DNA from: Chitinophagaceae bacterium UBA4857
GTDB lineage: Bacteria; Bacteroidota; Bacteroidia; Chitinophagales; Chitinophagaceae
Direction: 5' to 3'
DNA length: 64,000 nucleotides
Assembly (NCBI GenBank): GCA_002399735.1
Contig: DHEF01000053.1
Location: 61,613-125,612, forward strand
A program made the position numbers and the translations under genes. The notes under the pieces are model-generated. The model searched no databases. It saw nothing but the letters and a program-made list of their open reading frames with translations, and was not told the origin of the DNA. This document shows, piece after piece, positions 34,701 to 42,192 of the stretch (position 1 is the stretch's first letter; each line of letters begins with the position of its first letter).

Positions 34701-36067
34701 AGGAGTTTGGTACCACACTACCGGGTTATATGGATAGTACACGTGTATTAGGTGCTAACTTAAGAAGTGGCCAACCCGGCTTTGGATTTATTTTTGGTTA
34801 CCAGCCCGATACATCCTGGATTAATAATTTTGGTGCCAAAGGTTTATTATCAACCGATGCTATGTTAACCAGTATGATACAGCAGCGGTATAACGAACGT
34901 TTATCTATCACCGGTCAGTTAAGCCCAATCAGAGATTTAATGATTGATGTAAACTTTGATAAAACATTCAGCAAACAATACTCCGAATTATACAAGGATA
35001 CATCTAATGGTGCTACGGGCCTGGCACGTTTAAATGCGTATGCAGCGGGTAGTTTTAGTGTTAGTTATATTTCTTTCCAAACCATGTTTGGTAAGTTTAA
35101 TCCCAACGAAGTATCCGAAACCTTTAAGCAGTTCGAAGCTAATCGTGTAACATTGTCTGGCCGGTTAAAGGGTTTAAATCCTTATGCTTCCGGTGCCAAT
35201 CAGGATGCTGAAGGTTATTGGGAGGGTTACGGACGTTATGCGCAGGATGTGGTTATCCCATCTTTCCTTGCGGCCTACACCAAAAAAGATCCTAATAATA
35301 TCAGTCTAATACGCAATGATAATCCGAACGTACAGGCCAATCCTTTCCGTAAAATTTTGCCAAAACCAAACTGGACGGTAACATATAACGGATTGTCGAG
35401 AATACCCGGCTTGGATAAAATATTTACCAACGTTACATTAAGACATGGTTACCATAGCACTTTAGGTATGAACAGTTTTAATACGGCCTTGTTATTTACC
35501 GATCCGTTCCGTGTGGGTTACCCCTTATTCCGTGATAGTATTTCCGGTAGTTATGTGCCGTATTTCTTAGTGCCAAATATTACTATACAAGAAAGTTTTG
35601 ATCCGTTGATTGAAGTGGATCTGACATTCACCAATCAATTATCAACCCGTATTGAGTTTAGAAAAACAAGACAACTGAGTTTAAGTTTACTCGATTATCA
35701 ATTGGCCGAAAACCGCAGTACCGAAGTTACTTTTGGTTTTAACTGGCGTAAGAAAGGGATACCGTTTATGAAAAATGTAACCCTTGGTAAAAAAGGTTTA
35801 AAACTTGATAATGATGTAACCTTCCGTTTCGATTTCAGTTTACGTGACAACGCAACTGCAAATAGTAAACTGGATCAGGAGCAGGCCTTTGGTACGGCCG
35901 GACAAAAAATAATTCGTATAGCACCGTCTATCGATTATATTTTAAATAACCGCATAAGTTTAAAACTATACTTCGAGCAAAACCGTAACATGCCTAAGAT
36001 TAGTAATGCTTTCCCTATTACCAATACCCGTGGCGGATTGCAAGTGCGTATTTCACTGGCACAATAG
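28766..36067 (+). CDS. sprA: SprA, outer-membrane translocon of the type IX secretion system
   Basis: The 2433-residue protein has the length and content of SprA/Sov: the N-terminal ITKEYYIIEKIGDKYYRSP, KPSGYVDMLVGYQGQ, repeated blocks such as FIDDFEGTRANIDLRFPI, and a very long run of beta-strand segments ending in an outer-membrane-type terminus (GGLQVRISLAQ). SprA forms the giant barrel through which T9SS cargo and gliding adhesins cross the outer membrane. The start is GTG at 28766: a stop codon lies two codons upstream, and the signal peptide (VRTLVTIFILCTCHFSYAG) is inside, with no earlier ATG. A Lys/Arg/Glu-rich helical insert at about 1918-1950 (KKEARRLARDERRKEREARR) faces no obvious known domain. 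A terminator follows. Confidence 0.96.
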   Translation: MRDNNQNLNTATIVRTLVTIFILCTCHFSYAGFLPNKNIFDTVPKGNDSLRYPLRDRYGDPYNNRYRNSFDLKDTGFVKRNIEYDPITKEYYIIEKIGDKYYRSPMTFSMDEFLRMQGKEDENEYFRKRSQLLTNMNRRGYKPRFNIKNEWFNRLIGTGRIDIKPSGYVDMLVGYQGQKINNPTLPERARRNGGLDFDMNAQFQVDANIGDKLRLPINYNTLANFEFENQLNLNYLGKDDEIVKQFQLGNVAFNSKGTLIPSVNSLFGVRTQLQFGKLFVTGVLANQRAQRQSMQLQGGAASMDFSLRADEYEENRHFLLSQYFRNNFNNAMSELPIVKSPVQILRMEVWVTNRTGVTTDTRDVVALMDLGENAPYNPSWGGSPDVRAYNNANTLYNTITANPANRSSSNVQNYLSGLGMTAVQEFEKTFARKLQPSDYYFNQQIGFLSLNQPLQPDEVLGVAFQYSYNGQTLQVGEFSQDVSPDSTANSQKVLFLKMLKATSQRTNLPIWDLMMKNVYSVGYGNLERQDFTLDVLYEEPSLGEKRYLPPTDVDPQHEGQPIISLLNLDRLNNQNDPQPDGKFDYIENYTVLSQMSRIIFPVLEPFGRDLEYVYSSPAMREKYIYYPLYDTIKAIAQTYANLNRFKIKGRSKTTSMGGGLGEYQLGFNIPRGSVSVTAAGQILQENIDYEINYDLGTLRVINQSILNSGVPVDIQYENQATFGLQQKNFLGVRLDYLHNKNLSIGATMARLGERPFFVKQAYGEDPVRNTMYGLDIDYRKDVPRLTKWLNKLPFYNSQAMSNITGYAEAAYLKPGHAKQIGKGNSGVIFIDDFEGTRANIDLRFPIISWTLASTPQMFPEATLNNDLAYGYNRAKLAWYNIEPVLQEKNNPNNPLRSDLNELSKFEVRQVLQREIFPNRSLDFGQGLLNTFDLAFYPRRKGPYNFENRAGRIDANNRLTNPGQAWGGIMRNIDQIDFETNNIEYIEYWVQDPFINNPSSPGGKLIFNLGNISEDVLKDGKRQYENGLPTPNNPGAKVDETTVWGKVPANPMQITNAFNIDEADRVHQDVGFDGLSDEEERVKFAAYLSSLPPAAAAAAQADPSNDNFKPYRDASYDAANAGILERYSNVNNPHGNSPINNGTSQFVNAFTQYPDAEELNRDNTLNEAEEYFQYSVDMKPFMTVGTNFITDVREVQVQLANGNTSMVKWYLFRIPIKDYESKVGNIPDFKSIRFIRMFMTGFNDEQVVLRFGKLELVRNQWRQYQYKIDTTGNYNNIPANDPTQFNTLAVNMEENDQRQPVKYVMPPGVDRQQQISNNNVQLFLNEQALSVQLCDLPKGETRGVFKNMNLDMRQYGKLRMFIHAESRGFGGADVLRDNDLSAVVRIGSDLQGNYYEVKIPLKKTPFGATDSLAIWPELNNLDFDLNILTKLKMSRNSSGANASLYYKEVDAATGRTYAIMGNPNLGEVRSMLMAVENTQLETACAEVWFNELRFSNLDEDGGWAATGRVDITLADLGRITVSGSARSAGFGTLEQRVNERSREDVYNFDVAANIDAGRLLPRSALIQIPVYAGYSRMVSTPEYDPFDLDIKYKDKLRAANAADRDSIRGQAQDVTTIKTLNFTNVKKMLAPGKRPQLWSLSNFDVSYSYINTTRYNPLIEHEELERTRAALGYNYLIQPKFVEPFKRLIKSNSKWLTFIKEFNFNYLPSQLSFKADVYRQFGAIRPRNIGGGKYKIPETYDKYFTFDRFYILQWDLTKSININFNATNYARIDEPFGRIDTREKKDSVRGNLFNGGRNTQYMQDLTVGYRLPTEKFPILDWTTGRFTYKTSYNWLAASLLARELGNTLSNAQTRTFNAELNFEQLYAKSRFLRAVNSDPQPRNANGNRGQNNPAAPDQPAAPKVKAPPIVITDSMRANMTKKEIRNYIRKAKKEARRLARDERRKEREARRNQPMEVNGVVRAVGNVVTAVKRVGIDYSQEFGTTLPGYMDSTRVLGANLRSGQPGFGFIFGYQPDTSWINNFGAKGLLSTDAMLTSMIQQRYNERLSITGQLSPIRDLMIDVNFDKTFSKQYSELYKDTSNGATGLARLNAYAAGSFSVSYISFQTMFGKFNPNEVSETFKQFEANRVTLSGRLKGLNPYASGANQDAEGYWEGYGRYAQDVVIPSFLAAYTKKDPNNISLIRNDNPNVQANPFRKILPKPNWTVTYNGLSRIPGLDKIFTNVTLRHGYHSTLGMNSFNTALLFTDPFRVGYPLFRDSISGSYVPYFLVPNITIQESFDPLIEVDLTFTNQLSTRIEFRKTRQLSLSLLDYQLAENRSTEVTFGFNWRKKGIPFMKNVTLGKKGLKLDNDVTFRFDFSLRDNATANSKLDQEQAFGTAGQKIIRIAPSIDYILNNRISLKLYFEQNRNMPKISNAFPITNTRGGLQVRISLAQ

Positions 36068-36090
36068 TTTACATACAGTATTTGTATATA

Positions 36091-36122
36091 GCAACCGGGT
36101 AGTAATATCCGGTTGTTTTTTT
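36091..36122 (+). terminator. Intrinsic terminator after sprA
   Basis: CAACCGG (36092-36098) pairs with CCGGTTG (36109-36115) around a ten-base loop, and seven T follow. It starts 24 bases after the sprA stop. Confidence 0.85.
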
Positions 36123-36220
36123 ATGTAGTTGGTTGTAGTGCTACTATCAACCCCAAACCCCTAAAGGGGCTTTAGAGTCTAAATAAGCTTAACTTTTTTT
36201 ATGTTACCGGCGTCCCACCC

Positions 36221-36292
36221 TTGATTGAGCAATAGTTGCGTCGCACTCTTGTACAGCAGTAATTCTATTGGGCATTGTGCTCGTTGTCTTTT
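36221..36292 (+). repeat. Intergenic mosaic repeat, GCGTCGCACTCTT centre
   Basis: TTGATTGAGCAATAG, TTGCGTCGCACTCTTGTACA, GCAGTAATTCTATTGGGCAT, TGTGC. Its closest relative is 63871-64000. Part of the 777-base gap 36068-36844, which also holds CCCC-TAAA-GGGG (36158-36169) and two further repeats but no gene. Confidence 0.75.
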
Positions 36293-36307
36293 TTTGTTTG
36301 CTTAAAG

Positions 36308-36412
36308 CTTTTTTGCATAGGAGTTCCTTCGCTTTGCTCGGGATGAAGGCCACTGAAGTTATAGGACTCCGTCATTTCGACCAACGGGAGAAAACTCCTG
36401 CAATACCCCCAA
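36308..36412 (+). repeat. Intergenic repeat with AGGAGTT...AACTCCT ends
   Basis: GCATAGGAGTTCC at the left and GGAGAAAACTCCTGC at the right are complementary in part and enclose GCTCGGGATGAAGGCC and GACTCCGTCATTTCGACC. A related sequence is at 25165-25205. Confidence 0.6.
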
Positions 36413-36483
36413 ACATTTTAGCAGTTTATAATAAGCTATTTGCCTAAGTACTGAGAGGCCAACTTTTTGCCAACGGAGTTACG

Positions 36484-36608
36484 ACTGCTGATTAGTATTG
36501 CTACAGATGAAGGGCTGCGCTGCTTAGACGTAAATGGTAGCGCAGCGTACATTGAAGGCGGGCAGCGGACTGTAGCCCATTAATGATATGCTGATGATAG
36601 CCCCCAAA
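36484..36608 (-). repeat. Inverted copy of a 120-base repeat, left of the fecA/doxX block
   Basis: The core 36508-36573, reverse complemented, matches 39705-39770 at 60 of 66 positions by my alignment (for example CGCTGCCCGCCTTCAATGTA against CGCTGCCCGCCTCCAATGTA). The outer GGGGCTAT and AATACTAATCA modules are also shared. Confidence 0.85.
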
Positions 36609-36844
36609 ATAAAAATAAAATATCATCAAAATTGTTTTGTAATACAAAGGCTGTTGTTGTGTTATAATATTGTCATGTAACTGTAATTATTTGTAAGTGT
36701 TTTCTATATGCTAAAACGTATTTCCTGTATTCGTAAATAAGTTTTTTGCTGGTGGTGTAATATTGCGGCCGCTGCGAGTGCATGAAATATTTTTTAAGGA
36801 AATAAAATAGTAAAGCATATAATATAAACCACAACAAAATACGT

Positions 36845-39031
36845 ATGAGTAAAAGAAAACTACAACAAAAAAAATATAAGCAAAAAGCTGGACTTGTGTT
36901 ATTGGGAGGCTTATTAAGTTTTGTTGTACAGGCCCAAACAGATACGGTGCAGGGTACTATGCCCGAAATTCAGGTTATTGGTAAAAAAAATGATAGAATA
37001 TTTAAGTCGGTACCAGGATCGGTAGATGTTATTTCTAATAAAACTATTAGCACTATTGCGCCGTTAAGTACCAGCGATGTGTTAAGACGTGTGCCCGGAC
37101 TTAATATTATAGATGAAGATGGCGCAGGTTTAAGAATGAATATTGGTGTACGTGGTTTAAACCCTATACGTTCCAGCAAAGTATTGGTGTTGGAAGATGG
37201 TGTGCCGGTTACGCTAAACCCTTATGGCGAGCCGCAAATGTATTTTAGTCCAATTATTGATAAAATGCAGGAGGTAGAGGTACTGAAAGGTAGTGGGCAG
37301 CTTTTATTTGGGCCGCAAACAATTGGTGGTGTGGTTAATTTTATAACGGCTCATCCGCCAGAAAAATTAACCAATCGGGTTAAGTTAAGTGGTGGTGGTA
37401 ATGGCTTTTTTTCAAGTTATGTAAGCCATGGTAATACAATTGGTAATGTTGGTTATTTGGTAACCTATAATTATAAACGTGCCGATAATTTAAATCGTTT
37501 AACTTTTACGGCTCATGATGTTATGGGTAAAGTACGTATTAAGTTAAACGAAAAATCGGAAGTAGGTGTTAAGGTGGGGTTGTACGACGAAATTTCCAAC
37601 TCTACTTACTTAGGCATGACACAAGCAATGTATGATGAGGGAGGTTATGATAAAACTATTTTAACACCACACGATCACATGCCTGTGCGTAAAATTAATT
37701 TTAGTGCAACACACTTGTACAAGTTTAATAGTAATGTACAATTACAAACAACAGCTTTTGTGTATGATATTATTCGTAACTGGCGTAGGCAGCAGTTTAC
37801 CCGTAACGGGCCTAATGCCAATTCGTCGGGTGTTGTTTGGGGCGACCCTTCCCGTACAGACGGTGGTGCTATTTTTATGAGCAACCGTACCGATTGGCGT
37901 AACCGTCAGTATTTGGTGCGTGGCGTTGAACCTCGCTTAGATATTAAACACAAATTATTTAATGTAGATAATACTTTAAAAACCGGTGTAAGGGCATTAT
38001 GGGAAACCGCAACAGAACAATTTGTACAGGGTAATAAACCCGACTCTTGGGGGGGCAACATGCGTGACAATGAAATAAGAAATGGTTTTGCCCTAAGTGC
38101 TTATGCTACCAACGATATTAAGATTACCGAAAAGTTATCGGCCAATGTTGGTATTCGTGTAGAAAATTTTGATTTTAATCGTCGTATATACAGAGGCCAG
38201 TTTCCTATTGGTGTAAATGGCGCTAATGTAGTTGCCGATACCAATGTTTTGTTTAAACGCAACACATTTGCTTTTTTACCGGGTGGCGGACTTAATTATA
38301 CTGCAACAGATAATATTACCATTTTTGCAGGTGTACATCGTGGGTTTGCACCTCCGGTTGTTAAGAGTGCTATTACTGCCGTGGGCATAGCTGATGAAAT
38401 TGATAAAGAGCTTAGTACAAACTATGAATTAGGCGCAAGGTTTGCTTTAAAAGATTACATTAATATATCTGCTACTGCATTTTACATGCACTTTGATAAC
38501 CAGGTAATACCCGTTACTCTGGCAACCAACGCAACCGGCTCGGCAAATGGCGGTAAAACAAATCATAAAGGCATTGAAGTAGGTGTAGATGTTGATGTAA
38601 CCAAGGCTTTAGGTTTAAAACATGCTTTGCCGGTTGGCGGTAACTTTACATATACTGATGCCCGTTTTGCAGGTAAAGAAAATGTAGTGGATAACCTACT
38701 GCCATACTCGCCTAAAGTTATGTTTAACGCTTACATAGGTTTTGAGCATACAGCAGGCTGGGGTATAAGGTTGTTTAACAATTATGTTAGCAGCCAGTTT
38801 AACGACCAAAATAATACTGTTACTCCAACGCCTGATGGGCAAATTGGTAAAATTGATGCCAGAAACATTGTTGACGGATCGGTATTTTACACATTGCCCA
38901 ACAAAAAAATATCTTTTAACGTAGCCGTTAAAAATTTAACCAACGAAAGGTATATTGCATCCAGAAATCCGCAAGGTATACGCGTTGGCATGCCACGGTT
39001 TGTAACTGCAGGCGTTGATATTAAATTTTAA
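36845..39031 (+). CDS. TonB-dependent receptor, FecA-like (iron-chelate uptake)
   Basis: The 728-residue receptor has a signal peptide ending VVQAQ, a short TonB-box region, a plug, and a barrel. The plug segment DVLRRVPGLNIIDEDGAG, VRGLNPIRSSKVLVLEDG and VTLNPYGEPQMYFSP closely resembles FecA-type ferric dicitrate receptors (RGLxPxRSSxVLxLEDGxP, PYGEP). The barrel ends NPQGIRVGMPRFVTAGVDIKF with a terminal Phe, as outer-membrane barrels do. There is no N-terminal signalling domain and no anti-sigma/sigma pair nearby, so it would be a plain transporter rather than a FecA-style transducer. Iron citrate or another chelate is the likely ligand; the exact one is unproven. The gene plus the following DoxX gene is bracketed by inverted repeats. 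Confidence 0.88.
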   Translation: MSKRKLQQKKYKQKAGLVLLGGLLSFVVQAQTDTVQGTMPEIQVIGKKNDRIFKSVPGSVDVISNKTISTIAPLSTSDVLRRVPGLNIIDEDGAGLRMNIGVRGLNPIRSSKVLVLEDGVPVTLNPYGEPQMYFSPIIDKMQEVEVLKGSGQLLFGPQTIGGVVNFITAHPPEKLTNRVKLSGGGNGFFSSYVSHGNTIGNVGYLVTYNYKRADNLNRLTFTAHDVMGKVRIKLNEKSEVGVKVGLYDEISNSTYLGMTQAMYDEGGYDKTILTPHDHMPVRKINFSATHLYKFNSNVQLQTTAFVYDIIRNWRRQQFTRNGPNANSSGVVWGDPSRTDGGAIFMSNRTDWRNRQYLVRGVEPRLDIKHKLFNVDNTLKTGVRALWETATEQFVQGNKPDSWGGNMRDNEIRNGFALSAYATNDIKITEKLSANVGIRVENFDFNRRIYRGQFPIGVNGANVVADTNVLFKRNTFAFLPGGGLNYTATDNITIFAGVHRGFAPPVVKSAITAVGIADEIDKELSTNYELGARFALKDYINISATAFYMHFDNQVIPVTLATNATGSANGGKTNHKGIEVGVDVDVTKALGLKHALPVGGNFTYTDARFAGKENVVDNLLPYSPKVMFNAYIGFEHTAGWGIRLFNNYVSSQFNDQNNTVTPTPDGQIGKIDARNIVDGSVFYTLPNKKISFNVAVKNLTNERYIASRNPQGIRVGMPRFVTAGVDIKF

Positions 39032-39051
39032 GTAAACACTAATAAAATTAT

Positions 39052-39090
39052 TAAAAGCTGCATTGCATTTTTCTTGCAATGCAGCTTTTA
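39052..39090 (+). terminator. Strong intrinsic terminator after the FecA-like gene
   Basis: A perfect 16-bp stem (39052-39067 TAAAAGCTGCATTGCA with 39075-39090), seven-base T-rich loop, followed by an AT-rich tail. It lies 20 bases after the stop and 17 bases before the next ATG. The following gene therefore depends on readthrough or on a promoter inside this short gap. Confidence 0.88.
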
Positions 39091-39107
39091 ATTTAAACAA
39101 ACAGATT

Positions 39108-39587
39108 ATGAAATTAAATTTTTTTACTGTTATTCGTTATGCACATGCCATTTTAGCAATAGCTATAGGTTTGTTTTTTATTACTAAAGGTTACGAAAAA
39201 TTTGGCCCGCTTAAATTGCGTGAAAAAAATATTACTGTAGAAAACAAGGATATAATTGTTCAGAAAATTGTTGAAGAAAAAAACTACGAAGCACCTTATG
39301 GTTACGATATTACTATGAATACCATGCGGCAAAGCGGGTTTATAAAAGTAATAGGCTTATTTCAAATACTGGCAGGGTTATTAATGTTGTTACCACAAAC
39401 CAGGTTAGCCGGTATAATAATTTTACTGCCAATAATTATGAATATATTTTTAATGCATTGGTTTTTTGATAACCGGCCACACGAAAATATTGAAACAGGA
39501 AGGTATTTTGCAGCCACCGTATTATTGTTGTTGTTTTACTGGAAACCCTTAACCGCTATTGTTTGGCAAAAAAAGAAATGGTTTTAA
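39108..39587 (+). CDS. DoxX-like membrane protein
   Basis: The 159-residue integral membrane protein starts at ATG 39108. The open frame runs 15 codons further up, but that part is the terminator stem just upstream. Four helices are visible: YAHAILAIAIGLFFITKGYEKFG, the IKVIGLFQILAGLLMLLP region, AGIIILLPIIMNIFLMHWFF, and AATVLLLLFYWKPL. Arrangement and size agree with the DoxX/DoxD-like family, with a soluble charged insert (LREKNITVENKDIIVQKIVE) between helices one and two. The role in Bacteroidota is not established; redox or stress functions have been proposed for relatives. It follows the FecA-like receptor and has its own terminator. Confidence 0.78.
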   Translation: MKLNFFTVIRYAHAILAIAIGLFFITKGYEKFGPLKLREKNITVENKDIIVQKIVEEKNYEAPYGYDITMNTMRQSGFIKVIGLFQILAGLLMLLPQTRLAGIIILLPIIMNIFLMHWFFDNRPHENIETGRYFAATVLLLLFYWKPLTAIVWQKKKWF

Positions 39588-39610
39588 ACTATTGAGTTAA
39601 AAGCTTTGTA

Positions 39611-39650
39611 AAGGTTGGTGTGCACACTGTTTATACACCAACCTTTTTTT
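39611..39650 (+). terminator. Intrinsic terminator after the DoxX-like gene
   Basis: AAGGTTGGTGT (39611-39621) pairs perfectly with ACACCAACCTT (39635-39645), and seven T follow from 39644. It is 23 bases after the stop codon. Confidence 0.88.
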
Positions 39651-39670
39651 ATACAGTTTGATGTTTTTAT

Positions 39671-39808
39671 TTGGGGCTATTAACATTAGTAATACTGCTC
39701 AACAACAGTTCGCTGCCCGCCTCCAATGTACGCTTCGCTTCCATTTTCATCTAAGCAGCGCAGCCCTTCAACTTTAGTAATACTAATCAATATCGTGTTA
39801 TGCAAAGG
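39671..39808 (+). repeat. 120-base repeat, right of the fecA/doxX block
   Basis: TTGGGGCTATTAAC, AGTAATACTGC, the 66-base core 39705-39770 shared with 36508-36573 in inverted orientation, then AGTAATACTAATCAATATCG and TGTTATGCAAAG, the latter shared with 18918-18943 and 23957-23981. The 289-base gap has no gene. Confidence 0.85.
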
Positions 39809-39876
39809 TTACCTGCATGTATATTAGTGTTTTTAAGTAAGGGCTAAAAAGGGTGTACTAAAAAGTTTGTTTAGTG

Positions 39877-40599
39877 CTACTCTTTTACATTAAAAATAAA
39901 TCCTACGCTATATACATTATCAATACTTACTTTTTCAGATGCTGATAGTTGCTTACGCAAACGAGAAATAAACACATCCAAACTGCGGCCAATAAAATAA
40001 TCGTTTTCGCCCCATAACTGTACTAAAATGTCTTCTCGTTTAAGAATGCTGTTGCGGTGGTTATATAAATATTGCAGCAATTCGGCTTCTCTAACAGTTA
40101 ACGCAACGGATGGTTTGTTGCCTACTTTTATTTTGAGCAAATGTTTTTGAAAAATTACATCGCCAAAAGTAATTGCATCAATAGCGGTAATAGTATTGTC
40201 TGTACTAATGCTGGCTGCTTTACCCGGAACCCTGCGTTTGATTATATTTTTTATTCTTAAAACCAGTTCATCAATATCAAAAGGTTTGGTTATATAATCG
40301 TCAGCGCCAATGCTTAACCCGTTAATGCGATCTTTTTTTTCACCGCGGGCTGTTAAAAATAAATAAGGCGTGTTTTTATTATGCTCCTGAATTTTACTAG
40401 CCAAATCAAATCCGTTCATGCCGGGTAGTTGTACATCAATTACCAGTAAATCAAAATTTTCAGGTTTGGCAGCATAAGTATCATAGGCGTTTTTTCCGTT
40501 CAGGCTCCACTCTACATCAAAGTCCATAATCTCAAGGTATTGTTTTACCACATTGCCTAAATCACGTTCATCTTCTACCAAAAGTATTTTACTTTTCAT
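39877..40599 (-). CDS. OmpR/PhoB-family response regulator
   Basis: A 240-residue regulator. The receiver has Asp10 and Glu11, the phospho-accepting Asp55 (LLVIDVQLPGMNGF), Thr83 and Lys105. A C-terminal winged helix (Trans_reg_C, about residues 145-238) has LTVREAELLQYLYNH, RSLDVFISRLRKQL and VYSVGFIF. It is encoded 19 bases behind the histidine kinase on the minus strand. The pair is divergent from the first gene of the glycan-utilization locus, and the shared upstream region holds two 11-base direct repeats 22 bp apart, a pattern OmpR-type dimers use. Control of the locus is a reasonable inference. Confidence 0.93.
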   Translation of the reverse strand: MKSKILLVEDERDLGNVVKQYLEIMDFDVEWSLNGKNAYDTYAAKPENFDLLVIDVQLPGMNGFDLASKIQEHNKNTPYLFLTARGEKKDRINGLSIGADDYITKPFDIDELVLRIKNIIKRRVPGKAASISTDNTITAIDAITFGDVIFQKHLLKIKVGNKPSVALTVREAELLQYLYNHRNSILKREDILVQLWGENDYFIGRSLDVFISRLRKQLSASEKVSIDNVYSVGFIFNVKE

Positions 40600-40618
40600 G
40601 TGTGTTCACTTTGTTTGG

Positions 40619-42049
40619 CTACAATAAATTAATAATGATAGTAAAGGTACTGCCAACATTTTCTTCACTATCCAGTTTTATTTTCCAGTCATGCGCTTCG
40701 GCACATTGTTTGGTGTAAAACAGCCCAAGTCCTAATCCTGATACATCATCTTTTTTATCGGTGTTACGATAAAACTTATCGTATATATGTTTAATTGTTT
40801 TTTCTGACATACCTACACCGTTATCACTTACAGCTATTTCGGCTGTTTTGTTTATCACCGTAAGTTTTACCGTTATTTTTTTAAATTCCTTTTCATTGTA
40901 TTTTATACCGTTCTCAAAAAGGTTGAGCAACATAGTGGTGAACCAAAATTTATCCAGCATGGCTGTAGCCTGCTGGGTGTTATTTAACTCGTACAATACA
41001 TCTACATTGTTTTCGGTTAGCTTTAACCGATAATCATAAATAATCTCATCCAGTAATTCAGGTAAAGCATATTCGGTTTTTTGCATGGTGGCCTTATCCA
41101 TAATGGCTATATCCAACACCTGACTAAATAAATATTTTAAGCGTGTTGCTTGTCTGAAGATAACATCGGTCAAAGGTTTTATGTTTTCTTTTTTTTCAAT
41201 AATTTTTTCACTCTGCAGGTTTTTATTGGCAATCATAATGGTTGCCAATGGCGTATGAAATTCGTGTGTAATACTATTGACAAAATCCGATTTCATATCG
41301 GCTAGTTTTTTTTGCTTTTGCCAGTTACGAAAAGTAATCAGAAAAAGAATCAATACAAAGGCAATGGATAATAACGAAAGCAGGAAGGTGGGAATCATTG
41401 CTTTTAAAATGGACAAAGTTCTGCTTTCTTTATCTGCAAATAGTTTGAAAACAAGTTTGTAGCTATAGTCTTGTGCACTGCTTACTGTTAAGCTGATAAT
41501 ATTATTTTGAGGTGCTATATCCGTAAGCCTTCCACCTAATTTTATACCATTTTCGGTTTGTTCAAGGTTTTTATTGTAACCGCTATAGTGCTGTAGGGGA
41601 GTATAAAGTTTTACATATTTGTTCGTTACAAATGCTATTTCTAATTGACTGAAAAAAAGTGCATATTCAAATTTTGGAGAGAGATTGTTTTTTATTTTTA
41701 TGGCTTCAAATATCGTATCTACGGGGTTTTGGGCTATTAACTCCGTAAACAAACTATCACACACTTTTTGTTTAAATAAATCAAAAGCCTGGGCATCGGT
41801 GTTGTAAAGATGCTCCATTTTTTGCAGGTTGTTATGAATGTATTTATCAATAATGGCGCTGCCACCGGGGTAAACATTGTCGTTTAAAATATATTGACCA
41901 TATGCATAATTGATGGTTTGCTTTTCTTCTACAAAATACCGTTCGTTTTTAAGCTTGTAGGTGTTGTACAGCAGAAAAAATTGTACTGCCGACAGTATTA
42001 AAAAGCTGATTGCTGCAATTAGTTTATAAGAAATATTTAATCGTCTCAT
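40619..42049 (-). CDS. Sensor histidine kinase (HisKA type), partner of the OmpR-type regulator
   Basis: The 476-residue kinase starts at ATG 42049 (MRRLNISYKLIAAISFLIL). The 44 codons open upstream would cover the promoter region and carry no domain. There are two membrane helices, about residues 9-28 and 219-241, with a 190-residue extracytoplasmic sensor domain of no recognised family between them. A HisKA domain carries the phospho-accepting His262 in SITHEFHTPLATIM. A HATPase_c domain follows with NLFENGIKYN, SDNGVGMSE and GLGLGLFYTKQ. It is followed by its regulator. Most PULs use HTCS or ECF-sigma/anti-sigma control, so a classical kinase/OmpR pair next to one is less usual. Confidence 0.92.
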   Translation of the reverse strand: MRRLNISYKLIAAISFLILSAVQFFLLYNTYKLKNERYFVEEKQTINYAYGQYILNDNVYPGGSAIIDKYIHNNLQKMEHLYNTDAQAFDLFKQKVCDSLFTELIAQNPVDTIFEAIKIKNNLSPKFEYALFFSQLEIAFVTNKYVKLYTPLQHYSGYNKNLEQTENGIKLGGRLTDIAPQNNIISLTVSSAQDYSYKLVFKLFADKESRTLSILKAMIPTFLLSLLSIAFVLILFLITFRNWQKQKKLADMKSDFVNSITHEFHTPLATIMIANKNLQSEKIIEKKENIKPLTDVIFRQATRLKYLFSQVLDIAIMDKATMQKTEYALPELLDEIIYDYRLKLTENNVDVLYELNNTQQATAMLDKFWFTTMLLNLFENGIKYNEKEFKKITVKLTVINKTAEIAVSDNGVGMSEKTIKHIYDKFYRNTDKKDDVSGLGLGLFYTKQCAEAHDWKIKLDSEENVGSTFTIIINLL

Positions 42050-42113
42050 TATTAATATTAAAGGTCGTGTAAAATATGATTGGCGCTGAATTTTAAATAG
42101 TCGTTTAATTTCC

Positions 42114-42146
42114 GTTAACAAGTTCTTTAGTGTCTGTTGACAAGTT
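42114..42146 (+). promoter_or_regulatory. Tandem direct repeat between the divergent kinase and GH29 genes
   Basis: GTTAACAAGTT (42114-42124) and GTTGACAAGTT (42136-42146) differ at one base. Their starts are 22 bp apart, two helical turns. They lie 47-79 bases before the GH29 ATG and 65-97 before the kinase ATG. The spacing suits a dimeric OmpR-type regulator. A possible -7 box (TATCTTTA) follows at 42164-42171. Confidence 0.5.
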
Positions 42147-42192
42147 TGGAAATAGGTGGTGAATATCTTTAGGAGGTTCAAAACAACATAGT

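Noticed and set aside
36636..36648. TTTGTA-A-TACAAA palindrome upstream of the FecA-like gene as a Fur box
   Set aside because: It is only 6-1-6 bases, about 200 bases before the start, and does not resemble the Fur consensus; AT-rich dyads of this size are expected by chance.
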